IMG/VR virus record: IMGVR_UViG_3300025097_002022
Location: 16,058-80,057 of that record
From: a virus
Strand: one strand, 5' to 3'
DNA length: 64,000 nt
The notes beneath the pieces are model-generated. The model had not been told where the DNA came from and did no database searches. It saw nothing but the letters and a program-made list of their open reading frames with translations. A program made the position numbers and the translations under genes. Below are positions 35,138-44,319 of the stretch, in pieces (the stretch's first letter is position 1; each line of letters begins with the position of its first letter).

Positions 35138-36847
35138 ATGTCAATCTTAGATAAATTAACAGAAGGCATCGTTGATCGTGATCTCTCCAAGGAAGGCGCA
35201 GCACTACTTAATAAGTGGGAACGCACCGGACTTTTAGAGGGCATCGATGGTGACCGCAAGAAGAACAGCATGGCTCGACTTCTTGAAAATCAAGCAAAGG
35301 AACTTCTTCGTGAGAGTTCCGCAATGGCAGGCGGAGACGTAGAAGGTTTCGCCGCTGTAGCATTCCCAATCGTTCGTCGTGTATTCGGTGGACTTATCGC
35401 TAACGATCTCGTAAGCGTTCAACCAATGAGCCTTCCATCAGGACTCATCTTCTTCCTCGACTTCACCGTTTCTAACGATACTGGTAGCCGTCTTGGAATG
35501 ATCTCTGCAGAATCACTTTACGGTGGTGGCGTAGTTGGTCAACAAATCACAGGCGGTGTTTCATTGTCTGGTTTGAATGCTGAGAACTCTTTCTACGCAC
35601 TCAACAACGGCTATTCTTCACCAACTCGCTCTGCAGGCTGCACAGTCACAGCTATTACCTCCGGTACTTTCGGTGGCACTGGTGATGCTCTCTGGGCATC
35701 CATCGGTGATCGCATCTGTCGCTACGATCCAGACTTAGTTTCTGGAACAACCAACGTCGTTATTGGTACAGCAACAGTTACAAGCATGGCTCAGTTGAAC
35801 TTGGACAACCTCGTTGCCATTTCTTCTTCTCAAGCCTTGGCAGGCGCACAGCAAGCTCGTCGTTTGAGTCAGCTTTCTGGTTCTGACAGTGGCTTGTGGC
35901 AAGCTGGTGATGCAAAAAGCAACGTGCTTTTGGTATGGACTTCCGATACAGCAACTCCAGTTGCTTTGTCAGCTTCATTCTGCGGCGTAGGCGAGACTCT
36001 CGTTTGGCCACAAGATGATCTCATGCAAGCCGGCGGAGGACTCGGTTCTGTCGTTGGTGATCCTCAATGGGGACTTGAAGCACAGACTGCTATCCCAGAA
36101 ATCGACATCAAAGTTGACTCTGTAAGCATCACTGCTATCACCAAAAAGCTGAAGGCTAAGTGGACTCCTGAGTTGGGACAAGATCTTAACGCATACCACA
36201 ACCTCGACGCAGAAGTAGAGCTTACCAGCATTCTCTCCGAGCAAATTGCTCTTGAGATCGACCGTGAGATCCTTGAAGATCTCGTTATGGGCGCAGCCGC
36301 TGGACGTTACTACTGGTCCCGCGCAGCAGGACGATTCGTAAACCGTCTCACTGGACAAGAAGTTGGCGCTACAACCGCTACTCCTGATTTCACTGGTACT
36401 GTTTCCGAGTGGTACGAGACTCTCGTTGAGACAATCAACGATGTCTCTGCACAGATCCATCGCAAGACTCTCCGTGGCGGAGCCAACTTCGTAGTGTGTT
36501 CACCTGAAGTTGCTAACGTCCTTGAGTTTACCGCTGGCTTCCGCGCAAACATCACTGCTGATGCAGATCGCGGCACCATCGGTGCAGTAAAAACTGGCTC
36601 ATTGAGCAAGAAGTGGGACGTATATGTCGATCCTTACTTCCCTCGCAACGTGATCCTTGTTGGTCGTAAGGGTGGTTCATTCCTCGAAAGTGGTTATGTA
36701 TACTCCCCATATGTCCCACTGCAGGTGACTCCCACCATCTTCGGAACCGAAGACTTCGTACCTCGCAAGGGTGTGATGACTCGCTACGGCAAAAAGATGG
36801 TACGTCCCGACATGTATGGACTCGTCATTGTTGTCGATCTTGTTTGA
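35138..36847 (+). CDS. gp23: Major capsid protein (gp23-like), 569 aa
   Basis: HK97-fold shell subunit of the T4 type. It starts one base after the scaffold stop. FPIVRRVFGGLIANDLVSVQ near 68-87 is a conserved gp23 region just after the expected pro-peptide cleavage. Candidate sites are LLRE (~residue 52) and GDVE (~residue 62). The C-terminal half contains SEQIALEIDREILEDL and ends with the conserved KMVRPDMYGLVIVVDL. Codon use shifts to a restricted set (CGT, GGT, CTC), as in very highly expressed genes. A strong terminator follows. Confidence 0.95.
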   Translation: MSILDKLTEGIVDRDLSKEGAALLNKWERTGLLEGIDGDRKKNSMARLLENQAKELLRESSAMAGGDVEGFAAVAFPIVRRVFGGLIANDLVSVQPMSLPSGLIFFLDFTVSNDTGSRLGMISAESLYGGGVVGQQITGGVSLSGLNAENSFYALNNGYSSPTRSAGCTVTAITSGTFGGTGDALWASIGDRICRYDPDLVSGTTNVVIGTATVTSMAQLNLDNLVAISSSQALAGAQQARRLSQLSGSDSGLWQAGDAKSNVLLVWTSDTATPVALSASFCGVGETLVWPQDDLMQAGGGLGSVVGDPQWGLEAQTAIPEIDIKVDSVSITAITKKLKAKWTPELGQDLNAYHNLDAEVELTSILSEQIALEIDREILEDLVMGAAAGRYYWSRAAGRFVNRLTGQEVGATTATPDFTGTVSEWYETLVETINDVSAQIHRKTLRGGANFVVCSPEVANVLEFTAGFRANITADADRGTIGAVKTGSLSKKWDVYVDPYFPRNVILVGRKGGSFLESGYVYSPYVPLQVTPTIFGTEDFVPRKGVMTRYGKKMVRPDMYGLVIVVDLV

Positions 36848-36888
36848 TAGATAATATCGCAATATAAAACGATAGCGTAAAAAGAATT

Positions 36889-36920
36889 CCCTCGTCATGC
36901 AGATGGCGGGGGTTTTCTTT
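36889..36920 (+). terminator. Rho-independent terminator after capsid gene
   Basis: CCCTCGTCAT pairs with ATGGCGGGGG through ten pairs (some G-T) around a GCAG loop at 36899-36902, then TTTTCTTT. It lies 42 bases after the capsid stop and before the next late-type element. Confidence 0.9.
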
Positions 36921-36930
36921 ATTCCGTCAA

Positions 36931-36938
36931 CTATTTAC
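36931..36938 (+). promoter_or_regulatory. Putative late promoter element CTATTTAC
   Basis: aaCTATTTAC is directly downstream of the capsid terminator and 20 bases before ATG 36959. A terminator followed by this element is the best positional argument that it restarts transcription. Confidence 0.65.
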
Positions 36939-36958
36939 ACTGAGGAGACTTATACTTA

Positions 36959-38248
36959 ATGGCAATCCCCACCCTTACCCCCGCTTCTACTGTCAGTGCA
37001 ATCGTTCTTCCTGCAACAGGATTAACTACCTCCGTCGCTGCAAATTGTCCGATTGGAGTTTATGCAGCGTCTACGGATTTCTTATCCGGCGCATCCGATC
37101 AAGTGGCATACACTTATCAGAAACTCGGCGGAGACATCTTAGACATCGAATTGACGACAGGTAGTGTCTATGCTGCATATGAAGAGGCAGTTCTCGAATA
37201 CTCATATATCATCAATCTCCATCAGTCAAAGAACGTACTGCCAGACTTCCTCGGCAACGTAACTGGAACATTTGATCATGATGGGAGTTTAAAATCCGGC
37301 ATACTATCTTCCAGCTTGAGCGGAACACATCTCGCTCTCAAGTTCCCGAAGATGACATTCTCTTATAATCAGAGAGTCACAGAAGGCTTTTCAACTCAGG
37401 CGGCAATGGGAGGCACAACTCCAATTTACTCTGCCTCGTTCGCCCGTGCTGAAACCCAGGACTATGATCTCCAAGCAATTTTGTCAAGCGCCTCTGTGAA
37501 CAACTTAGACGTAGCAACAGGCAACCCTGTCCCATACGCTGGCATGATAGCCGATAGAAAGGTAATCATTGAGGAGGTGTATTATAAGACACCCGGCGCA
37601 ATGTGGAGGTTCTTTGGATATTACGGAGGACTCAATACTGTTGGAAACCTTTCCAACTATGGACAGTATGCCGATGATTCAACATTTCAGCTAATTCCTG
37701 TCTGGCAAAACAAGGCACAGGCAATGGCATTCGAGGACTCAATCTACACCAGGAACTCTCATTATTCATATGAGTTGAAAGGAAGCAAACTTAGAATATT
37801 CCCCATGCCACCAGCCAGCATAAGTCCAGCCTATTATTGGTTCAATTTTAGATTGGCAGAAGATGCCTGGACTGAGACATCAGGTTCCGTATCTGGAGTC
37901 AATGGAATTAACAATATGAACACTCTCCCGTTTGCCAACATTCCATACGAGAATGTTAACTCAATCGGAAAGCAGTGGATTCGAAGATTCGCTCTTGCTC
38001 TTTGTAAGGAGACTCTTGGACAAACTCGTTCCAAGTTTGCTTCAATTCCTATCCCCGGAGAGTCAGTAACATTAAATGGTCCGGCATTAATTACAGAAGG
38101 AAGAGAAACTCAGGAGAAACTAAGAACAGAATTGAAGGACACTCTCGATCAGTTAACCTATCAAGCCTTAGCGGAGAAAGAATCGTCTATATCTGACTCT
38201 GTTGAGAATGTCACCAAGAAGGTTCCAACAGGTGTCTTTGTCGGATAA
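36959..38248 (+). CDS. Neck protein, gp13-like, 429 aa
   Basis: Neck proteins close the filled head and join it to the tail. The C-terminal part IGKQWIRRFALALCKETLGQ, then RSKFASIPIPGESVTLNGPAL and a charged terminal helix, matches what I recall of gp13-type neck proteins of marine T4-like phages. The N-terminal ~300 residues are larger than in T4 gp13 (309 aa total). Placement directly after the capsid gene and before gp14/gp15-like genes fits the T4 order. Moderate confidence. Confidence 0.65.
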   Translation: MAIPTLTPASTVSAIVLPATGLTTSVAANCPIGVYAASTDFLSGASDQVAYTYQKLGGDILDIELTTGSVYAAYEEAVLEYSYIINLHQSKNVLPDFLGNVTGTFDHDGSLKSGILSSSLSGTHLALKFPKMTFSYNQRVTEGFSTQAAMGGTTPIYSASFARAETQDYDLQAILSSASVNNLDVATGNPVPYAGMIADRKVIIEEVYYKTPGAMWRFFGYYGGLNTVGNLSNYGQYADDSTFQLIPVWQNKAQAMAFEDSIYTRNSHYSYELKGSKLRIFPMPPASISPAYYWFNFRLAEDAWTETSGSVSGVNGINNMNTLPFANIPYENVNSIGKQWIRRFALALCKETLGQTRSKFASIPIPGESVTLNGPALITEGRETQEKLRTELKDTLDQLTYQALAEKESSISDSVENVTKKVPTGVFVG

Positions 38249-38264
38249 AGGGGAGCGATAGAAC

Positions 38265-38759
38265 ATGTCAGATGAAAATGAATGGAGTCAACCTGCTCAG
38301 CCTCCTCCCCCTCTCTTTCTTGGAGAGAAGGAGCGCAATCTTGTTAAGCAAGTCAATGATGAACTTGTTGAGAGAGTCATTGGACAGCAAGTTGTATATT
38401 ACCCAATCGACAACTCGATTACTCAATACAATGACATCTACGGCGAAGCTATTGTGAAGACATTTCTCCCTCCAGTCAGAGTCTATGCTCTCGTGAACTA
38501 TGATAGCATCCAGACAAAAGCAGATGACGCTACGGGACTTGACAAGTCGAGCAAGATAACTGTCAACTTCCATAAGAGAAGATTAACAGAAGATCAAAAC
38601 CTATTTGTCCGCGAAGGCGACTTTGTCCTCTACGGCGGACTCTTTTACGAGATCACTTCCTTGTCTCAACCAAGAGAGCTATTCGGACAGATTGATCACA
38701 AATTTGAAATAACCGCAGCTTGCACAGTTTCGAGGGAGGGTTTGTTCGATGCCACATGA
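38265..38759 (+). CDS. Neck or head-completion protein, gp14-like, 164 aa
   Basis: An AGGGGAG site precedes the start. The region GEKERNLVKQVNDELVERVI followed by QQVVYYPID resembles the gp14-family start, in which a short helix precedes a Tyr-rich strand. A later VREGDFVLYGGLFYEITSL looks like a small beta-barrel. Shorter than T4 gp14 (256). It overlaps the next gene by 11 bases. The assignment depends mostly on order after the gp13-like gene. Confidence 0.55.
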   Translation: MSDENEWSQPAQPPPPLFLGEKERNLVKQVNDELVERVIGQQVVYYPIDNSITQYNDIYGEAIVKTFLPPVRVYALVNYDSIQTKADDATGLDKSSKITVNFHKRRLTEDQNLFVREGDFVLYGGLFYEITSLSQPRELFGQIDHKFEITAACTVSREGLFDAT

Positions 38760-39612
38760 TGATAAGTTGGGAGACATTACCTTTATGCCCTCTACTATCG
38801 AAACAATTGACAGAGCATTGTTCGATCACATTGATGATAGTCTCGACATCTTCTGCTCAACAAACAAGGGCTGGAAGAAAGTTCCTTTCTATTGGACAGG
38901 CGCGGAGAGAGCATTCCAGATAAAGCACGACAAAGACTTGCGAGATTCTAATGGAGTCTTAATATATCCTCTGATGACAATCGAGAGAGTATCTATTGCG
39001 AAGGACATCTCTAAGAGAGGGTCTGTTTACGCACCCATTCCAAATCGTGCAGATGCGAAAGGCGGAATAATGACTGTCGGAAGAGTTATCAAGCAAAATA
39101 AGACGGCAAACTTCGCCAACGCAGATGCAAAGAGAGTTGTTCTTAACGTCGGCAATGGGCAAAGCAATTTTCCAAAAAAGAATGACAAAGTGGTTTATGA
39201 AACATTGTCAATGCCAATCCCAGTCTATCTTGAGGTAGTCTATAAGCTCACAATTAAGACAGAGTATCAGCAACAAATGAATGAGATTATCACTCCATTC
39301 ATGACTTCTCCAGGCGGCGTTAATTACTTCAGCGCAGCAAAAGATGGACATCGATTTGAAGTCTTTGTTGATTCCGAATATTCTCTCGATAACAATTCAT
39401 CTGCCCTGAATGAAGATGAGCGAGGATATAGGACAGATATATCTTTCAGAGTCATTGGGTATATTATCGGAGCAGGCAAGAACGATGAGCAGCCAAAGAT
39501 TGTCAGAAGGGAAAATGCAGTCGAAATTAAGATGCCGAGAGAACACGTTATATTCGGTGATATCCCAGAGAACCTACATGTCAGCGGCAATGTTCCCTTT
39601 TATCGGGATTAG
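38749..39612 (+). CDS. gp15: Tail completion and sheath-stabilising protein, gp15-like, 287 aa
   Basis: gp15 caps the top of the sheath and tube and binds the neck. The pattern of T4 gp15 is present: WKKVPFYWTGAERAFQIK near the N-terminus, YPLMTIERVSI, then PIPVYLEVVYKLTIKTEYQQ and MNEIITPFMT. Length is near T4 gp15 (272). The gene lies directly before the sheath gene. A plausible alternative is a gp3-type terminator, less likely from the motif order. Confidence 0.72.
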   Translation: MPHDDKLGDITFMPSTIETIDRALFDHIDDSLDIFCSTNKGWKKVPFYWTGAERAFQIKHDKDLRDSNGVLIYPLMTIERVSIAKDISKRGSVYAPIPNRADAKGGIMTVGRVIKQNKTANFANADAKRVVLNVGNGQSNFPKKNDKVVYETLSMPIPVYLEVVYKLTIKTEYQQQMNEIITPFMTSPGGVNYFSAAKDGHRFEVFVDSEYSLDNNSSALNEDERGYRTDISFRVIGYIIGAGKNDEQPKIVRRENAVEIKMPREHVIFGDIPENLHVSGNVPFYRD

Positions 39613-39647
39613 TCCACAGTTATTTGTGCCTTTAGGCATTCGCTCAA

Positions 39648-39655
39648 CTATTTAC
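39648..39655 (+). promoter_or_regulatory. Putative late promoter element CTATTTAC (upstream of sheath)
   Basis: aaCTATTTAC lies 67 bases before ATG 39723 in a 110-base non-coding gap. Confidence 0.55.
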
Positions 39656-39672
39656 TAACGATAATACGAATA

Positions 39673-39680
39673 TATTTATA
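39673..39680 (+). promoter_or_regulatory. Second late-type element TATTTATA (upstream of sheath)
   Basis: TATTTATA lies 42 bases before the sheath start, 17 bases after the first element, within an imperfect inverted repeat CGAATATA...TATTTCG. The sheath is a high-copy protein, so tandem promoters are plausible. Confidence 0.4.
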
Positions 39681-39722
39681 TTTCGAAGATTATGTTGTAA
39701 CGCTGTAAGGAGACAATACATA

Positions 39723-42539
39723 ATGGCAGTCAAATCATTTAAGTTTATTTCACCGGGAATCTTTATCAACGAGATTGATAACTCCCAGTTACCTGCTCTT
39801 CCAGACGAGATAGGTCCAGTAGTCATCGGAAGAACCGAACGAGGACCAGCAATGCGTCCAGTTAAGGTTAGTTCATTTTCTGAGTTTGTCGAAGTCTTCG
39901 GCAATCCAATCCCTGGCGGACAAGGCGGCGATATCTGGCGCGATGGAAACTATACATCTCCAACATATGCTTCCTTTGCAGCACAAGCCTATCTCCGTAA
40001 CTCCAATTCAGTCACAATGGTTCGTCTCCTCGGAGCAGAACAGGATGGATTAGCAGACGGCGCTGCAGGAAAAGCAGGCTGGCAAACTTCTGGCTCAAAC
40101 ACCAATAGTGCAGCCTCAAACGGCGGCGCTTATGGACTCTTTGTGTTCAATTCCGCTTCTGCTGCAACTGCAGTAACCGGCGCACTTGCTGCTGTCTGGT
40201 ACATTAACGAGGGAACAATCGAGCTTTCTGGCACTCTTCGTGACGCAACGCTTAACTCTGGCTCTGCTGCTCTTTTTGATGTAAAGAGTTCTACTGACTA
40301 CAAGGCAATTATCAAAGACGAGAGTGGAAATAAAGTAAAAGAGACTTCCTTCAACTTTAGTCCGTCTTCTGCAAAATACATTCGAAAGGTTTTCAACACC
40401 AATCCAACATTGGTGAACACTTCCATCACTCAGACAGCGCAGCAAGAGAAGTATTGGCTCGGCGGAACTTTCGAGAGGCACTTGAATTCAGTTGTTTCTG
40501 GCGATTCATTCGCAACCATCCTCGGACTCGACAGCGGCTCTGGCGGGACCCAACAGAATTCTGCAAACTTCGAACAAGGCTTCCAAGCAGCCCAAACTCC
40601 TTGGATTATCTCACAGCACAATCAGTCTGCCTACTCCGGCTTCAGTGCATCAAGTATGCAGAAGCTATTCAAGTTCCACACACTTGACGCGGGTGAGGAC
40701 GAGATGAAGAAACTCAAAGTTTCAATCGCAGATGTCAAGGCTTCAACAAGTGACGCAGATCCTTATGGCTCATTCAGCGTCCTTGTTCGCGATGCCAGCG
40801 ACAGCGATACCGCCCCAGTCGTTTTGGAAAGGTTTAGTGCTGTGAACTTGAACCCTAACTCCTCTCGATACATCGGACGAGCAATTGGTGATCAATATCT
40901 CACCTGGAACGATACTTCAAGACGACATATCGTTCTTGGCAACTATCTCAATGCATCTAAGTTCATCCGAGTAGAAATGAATAGCGATGTCGATCAGGGT
41001 GTTACTGACGCCGCGCTCATCCCATTCGGCTCCTTCGGCCCAGTTCGTATGAAGCAATGGGAATACACCTCTGGTTCATTCGCAACGTTGCCTACCAACG
41101 CTTGGGCGCAAGGTGGATCTGCAAATATTCCATTAGCTCAATCCACTAACTTCATTGAATGTGGTGCGGAAGACTTTACAGGAAGGGTTCTTTATCCAGC
41201 GCTTTCTCTCCGAGTCAGTGCTTCCGATGGCGATATCCCAAATCCAAAGGACGCTTACTTCGGAGTTGATTCCACTCAAGCTACGAACAACAGACACGAA
41301 CAGAGTTATGGCGACATCGTTCGCATGCTCCCAGTAGCTGTTGATTCCTTCGCAACCACTAATTCAACCGAATACTCCTATGTCTTCACTCTTGATGACT
41401 TGAGTCCTTCAACAGTCGGCTCAGCAACCGCTGTAGCAGTCTGGGCTTCTGGTTCACGAGCAGCAGGTAATTCTTACACTGCAGTCAGCGGAACCTACGA
41501 AGAAGTTCTCAATCAAGGCTACGACAGATTCACCGTTCCTTTGAACGGCGGATTCGACGGACTTGACATTAAAGAGAAAGATCCATTCAACAACACTCGT
41601 GCCCTCGAAGGCACAGATTCGACTAGGTATGCTTACTATACCGTTCGCAGAGCAATCGACACTGTGGTTGACCCAGAAGTAATAGAGTACAATATTATGG
41701 CTGCACCCGGTATCTGGAAAGAGTCTCTCACTTCACACATGGTTGAAGTCTGCGAAGCTCGCGGCGACTCACTTGCAGTCATCGATTTGAAAACCGGCTA
41801 TGAGTCAGACTCCGAGGGAACAACGGCTGTAGCAGACAGACTCGGAAGCGTCTCCACTGCAATTTCTAACTTGAAGAGTCGCAGAATGAATTCCTCTTAC
41901 GGTTGTGCTTACTACCCTTGGATTCAAATCAACGATACTATCAGTGATAGTCTCTTGTGGGCACCACCTTCAATCGTTGCTCTTGGAACATTCTCAAGCT
42001 CACAGCGAAATAGTGAACTTTGGTTCGCCCCTGCGGGATTCACCCGTGGCGGACTTACCGAGGGTTCCGCTGGACTTCCAGTAATTCAAACTCGTGAGAG
42101 ATTGACTTCAAAGGATCGCGATGATCTTTACGAAGCAAATGTTAACCCAATTGCATCATTCCCAGCAGAGGGTATTGTAATCTTCGGACAGAAGACTCTA
42201 CAAGTAACTCCATCTGCTCTCGATAGAATTAACGTTCGTCGTCTGATGATTTATGTCAAGAAGGAAATCTCCCGAATGGCAGCAACTGTCCTCTTCGATC
42301 AGAACGTTGATGCGACTTGGAACAGGTTTACCTCACAAGCTGAGCCCTTCTTGAGAAGTGTTCAGGCAAGACTTGGACTCGAAGATTTCAAGATTGTCCT
42401 TGATGATACAACCACCACAGCAGACTTGATTGATCGGAATATTATGTATGCCAAGATCTTCCTCAAGCCAGCACGCTCAATCGAATTTATTGCACTTGAC
42501 TTTGTTATTACAAATAGTGGTGCTGGGTTCGAAGATTAA
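39723..42539 (+). CDS. gp18: Tail sheath protein (gp18-like), 938 aa
   Basis: The contractile sheath subunit. The N-terminus (SPGIFINEIDNSQLPALPDE, then GPVVIGRTERGP) and C-terminus (RRLMIYVKKEISRMAATVLF, later EPFLRSVQARLG and KPARSIEFIALDFVIT) are the conserved handles that interlock sheath rings. The middle is expanded relative to T4 gp18 (659 aa), consistent with extra surface domains. AAGGAG stands before the ATG. The tube gene follows, as in all T4-like phages. Confidence 0.95.
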   Translation: MAVKSFKFISPGIFINEIDNSQLPALPDEIGPVVIGRTERGPAMRPVKVSSFSEFVEVFGNPIPGGQGGDIWRDGNYTSPTYASFAAQAYLRNSNSVTMVRLLGAEQDGLADGAAGKAGWQTSGSNTNSAASNGGAYGLFVFNSASAATAVTGALAAVWYINEGTIELSGTLRDATLNSGSAALFDVKSSTDYKAIIKDESGNKVKETSFNFSPSSAKYIRKVFNTNPTLVNTSITQTAQQEKYWLGGTFERHLNSVVSGDSFATILGLDSGSGGTQQNSANFEQGFQAAQTPWIISQHNQSAYSGFSASSMQKLFKFHTLDAGEDEMKKLKVSIADVKASTSDADPYGSFSVLVRDASDSDTAPVVLERFSAVNLNPNSSRYIGRAIGDQYLTWNDTSRRHIVLGNYLNASKFIRVEMNSDVDQGVTDAALIPFGSFGPVRMKQWEYTSGSFATLPTNAWAQGGSANIPLAQSTNFIECGAEDFTGRVLYPALSLRVSASDGDIPNPKDAYFGVDSTQATNNRHEQSYGDIVRMLPVAVDSFATTNSTEYSYVFTLDDLSPSTVGSATAVAVWASGSRAAGNSYTAVSGTYEEVLNQGYDRFTVPLNGGFDGLDIKEKDPFNNTRALEGTDSTRYAYYTVRRAIDTVVDPEVIEYNIMAAPGIWKESLTSHMVEVCEARGDSLAVIDLKTGYESDSEGTTAVADRLGSVSTAISNLKSRRMNSSYGCAYYPWIQINDTISDSLLWAPPSIVALGTFSSSQRNSELWFAPAGFTRGGLTEGSAGLPVIQTRERLTSKDRDDLYEANVNPIASFPAEGIVIFGQKTLQVTPSALDRINVRRLMIYVKKEISRMAATVLFDQNVDATWNRFTSQAEPFLRSVQARLGLEDFKIVLDDTTTTADLIDRNIMYAKIFLKPARSIEFIALDFVITNSGAGFED

Positions 42540-42550
42540 TAATTAGATGA

Positions 42551-42558
42551 CTATTTAC
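42551..42558 (+). promoter_or_regulatory. Putative late promoter element CTATTTAC (tube gene)
   Basis: gaCTATTTAC lies 26 bases before ATG 42585, followed by a good AGGAG ribosome binding site. Confidence 0.55.
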
Positions 42559-42584
42559 TATAGCATCAACAGGAGAAATAAGTA

Positions 42585-43130
42585 ATGAGTTTTTGGTCAG
42601 ACAGAAATTTTGAACCCAAAAGACAGTTTAGATTTAAAGTGGAGTTCACGCCATTAAAGGGAGAAACATTATCTTTTCTTGCGAAGTCTGTGGATCGTCC
42701 ATCTTATACTGTTGGTTCAACCCCACACGCATTCTTCAACCACACTTTCCATTTCCCCGGAAGAGTGACTTGGAATACGATAAGTCTCACTCTTGTTGAT
42801 GCGGTAACTCCAGATGCATCAAGGACGTTGATGGATTACTTGGCGAATATTGGTTATGCAGATCCTACTTCAACGGCAGCGACTCCAAACTCAAAAGATG
42901 GGCAAACAATTACAAAACAAACTGCCACAAACTCTCTTGGAACCATCAAAATCATCGAATACGGAACTGAAGAGAAAACAGGAAGTAAGGCAAAAGCACA
43001 CGGAACTTGGGAATTAAAGAATGCATTTATCACAGATGCAGCATTCGGAAGCCTATCTTATGACTCTGAGGAGTTGGTAGATATCACTTTAACTCTTCAA
43101 TACGATTGGGCAACTTATTCAAGCAGATAA
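42585..43130 (+). CDS. gp19: Tail tube protein (gp19-like), 181 aa
   Basis: It forms the hexameric rings through which DNA passes. The start MSFWSDRNFEPKRQFRFKVE and the beta-sandwich pattern (VTWNTISLTLVDAVTP, WELKNAFITDAAFGSLSYDS, LVDITLTLQYDWA) are those of gp19-type tubes. Length is close to T4 gp19 (163). It directly follows the sheath gene. AGGAG precedes the ATG. Confidence 0.93.
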   Translation: MSFWSDRNFEPKRQFRFKVEFTPLKGETLSFLAKSVDRPSYTVGSTPHAFFNHTFHFPGRVTWNTISLTLVDAVTPDASRTLMDYLANIGYADPTSTAATPNSKDGQTITKQTATNSLGTIKIIEYGTEEKTGSKAKAHGTWELKNAFITDAAFGSLSYDSEELVDITLTLQYDWATYSSR

Positions 43131-43140
43131 GAAAGTATCA

Positions 43141-43169
43141 TTTAACTTTCCCCAGCATCATGCTATAAT
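43141..43169 (+). promoter_or_regulatory. Possible extended -10 promoter before gp26-like gene
   Basis: TGCTATAAT at 43161-43169 is a strong extended -10; the 17-base-spaced -35 (TTTAAC) is poor. A GAAAGT...ACTTTC hairpin at 43131-43150 overlaps the -35 region. Confidence 0.45.
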
Positions 43170-43206
43170 AAAGACATCCACAACACAAACCACACTTGAG
43201 GTGTAA

Positions 43207-44064
43207 ATGTCGAGAAATAAAGGACGCACGAAGTCTTCTTCCCCTGCGCCAGCACAAGCAGTCAAACAGACTGCTCCCACGTCACATGGACTATCTTATG
43301 TGACGCCCACGGAGTTCGTTGAACTTCCTTCACGAGGACAGTTCTATCCCCCAGAACATCCTCTTCATAATCAGGAGACAATCGAACTCCGATTCATGAC
43401 AGCAAAGGACGAGGACATTCTAACCTCTCCCTCCTTGCTCAAGAACGGATTAGCAATTGATCGTCTTGTGTCAAACTTAATTGTCGATTCAGACATTCAT
43501 ACCGATGACTTGCTCATTGGAGATAAGAATGCTCTCCTACTTGCAGCCCGAGTATCTGGATATGGTGCAGAGTATGTTGTTCAAATATCCTGCCCATCCT
43601 GTGGCGCTCGAAATGAACACACTTTTGATCTTGCGAACTTCGAGAACAATGAAGGCATCCACCCTGACGATGATTCTGAAGCTGATGTGTCTATAACTGA
43701 CAGAGGGACTTTCACTGCAAAGCTTCCCCGCTCCGGCTACACAGCGGAGTTCCGCCTACTAACGAGCGCAGATGAGACTTATCTCGAAAAAGCAACAACT
43801 AAGCTCAAGAAGCTTAATCTCCCAGATGCAACTTCAACGAATTTGCTTAAGCTCTTGATAGTCACGATAAATGGAGTTGACAATACCAACGAGGTTAGTG
43901 CCTTTGTGGACAACATGCCTGCACAAGATGCTCGCTTCCTGAGATCTTGCGTTCAGGTAGTTACTCCAAATGTTGACATGACTCAGGCTTGTGAGTGCTC
44001 AAGTTGCGGAACTGTATCCGACACGGAGGTGCCGTTTACTTCGGAGTTTTTTTGGCCTGAGTGA
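43207..44064 (+). CDS. gp26: Baseplate hub assembly protein (gp26-like), 285 aa
   Basis: After a disordered Ser/Pro/Ala N-terminus, the gp26-type core starts at ELPSRGQFYPPEHPLHNQET, then FMTAKDEDILTSPSLLKNGL and DDLLIGDKNALLLAARVSGY. A zinc site is likely from CPSC (~135) and the later CECSSC. It ends DTEVPFTSEFFWPE. T4 gp26 acts in hub assembly and is related to tail assembly chaperones of other phages. The last codons contain a run of seven T (44047-44053) and the frame of the next small gene is open across this region. Confidence 0.82.
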   Translation: MSRNKGRTKSSSPAPAQAVKQTAPTSHGLSYVTPTEFVELPSRGQFYPPEHPLHNQETIELRFMTAKDEDILTSPSLLKNGLAIDRLVSNLIVDSDIHTDDLLIGDKNALLLAARVSGYGAEYVVQISCPSCGARNEHTFDLANFENNEGIHPDDDSEADVSITDRGTFTAKLPRSGYTAEFRLLTSADETYLEKATTKLKKLNLPDATSTNLLKLLIVTINGVDNTNEVSAFVDNMPAQDARFLRSCVQVVTPNVDMTQACECSSCGTVSDTEVPFTSEFFWPE

Positions 44065-44071
44065 TGAATAT

Positions 44072-44242
44072 ATGAAGAACGTCTATGAACAGTTCTTCTA
44101 TCTCAAGCATCACGGAGGATGGAGCTTCATCGAGGCTTATAATCTTCCAGTTGCCTTGCGAAATTGGTTCGTGAGGAGATTATCAAAACAATTTGAAGAC
44201 GAGCAGAAAGCAATGGACGATGCCAATAAGAAGGGCAGATAA
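44072..44242 (+). CDS. Small protein following gp26, possible frameshift partner, 56 aa
   Basis: ATG 44072 starts 8 bases after the gp26-like stop with no clear Shine-Dalgarno. The sequence YEQFFYLKHHGGWSFIEAYN followed by LPVALRNWFVRRL is aromatic and helical. It is open upstream in the +1 frame through the gp26 end, where TTT-TTT-TGG could allow a +1 slip to give FFGLSDEYM. This is the layout of G/GT-type tail assembly chaperones. Coupled initiation is the simpler alternative. Confidence 0.65.
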   Translation: MKNVYEQFFYLKHHGGWSFIEAYNLPVALRNWFVRRLSKQFEDEQKAMDDANKKGR

Positions 44243-44247
44243 ATTAG

Positions 44248-44273
44248 ACGGGCAAAAAGCCCGTTTTCTTTTT
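44248..44273 (+). terminator. Rho-independent terminator
   Basis: ACGGGC-AAAAA-GCCCGT, a perfect 6-bp stem, followed by TTTCTTTTT. It closes the gp26 unit just before the next late-type element. Confidence 0.9.
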
Positions 44274-44281
44274 ATGTGAGA

Positions 44282-44290
44282 CTATTTATA
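44282..44290 (+). promoter_or_regulatory. Putative late promoter element CTATTTATA
   Basis: gaCTATTTATA lies 8 bases past a terminator's T-tract and 29 bases before ATG 44320, with GGAGA between. This repeats the terminator-then-element arrangement seen after the capsid gene. Confidence 0.65.
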
Positions 44291-44319
44291 ACGAGACAGT
44301 TTTATGCGGAGAATACATT

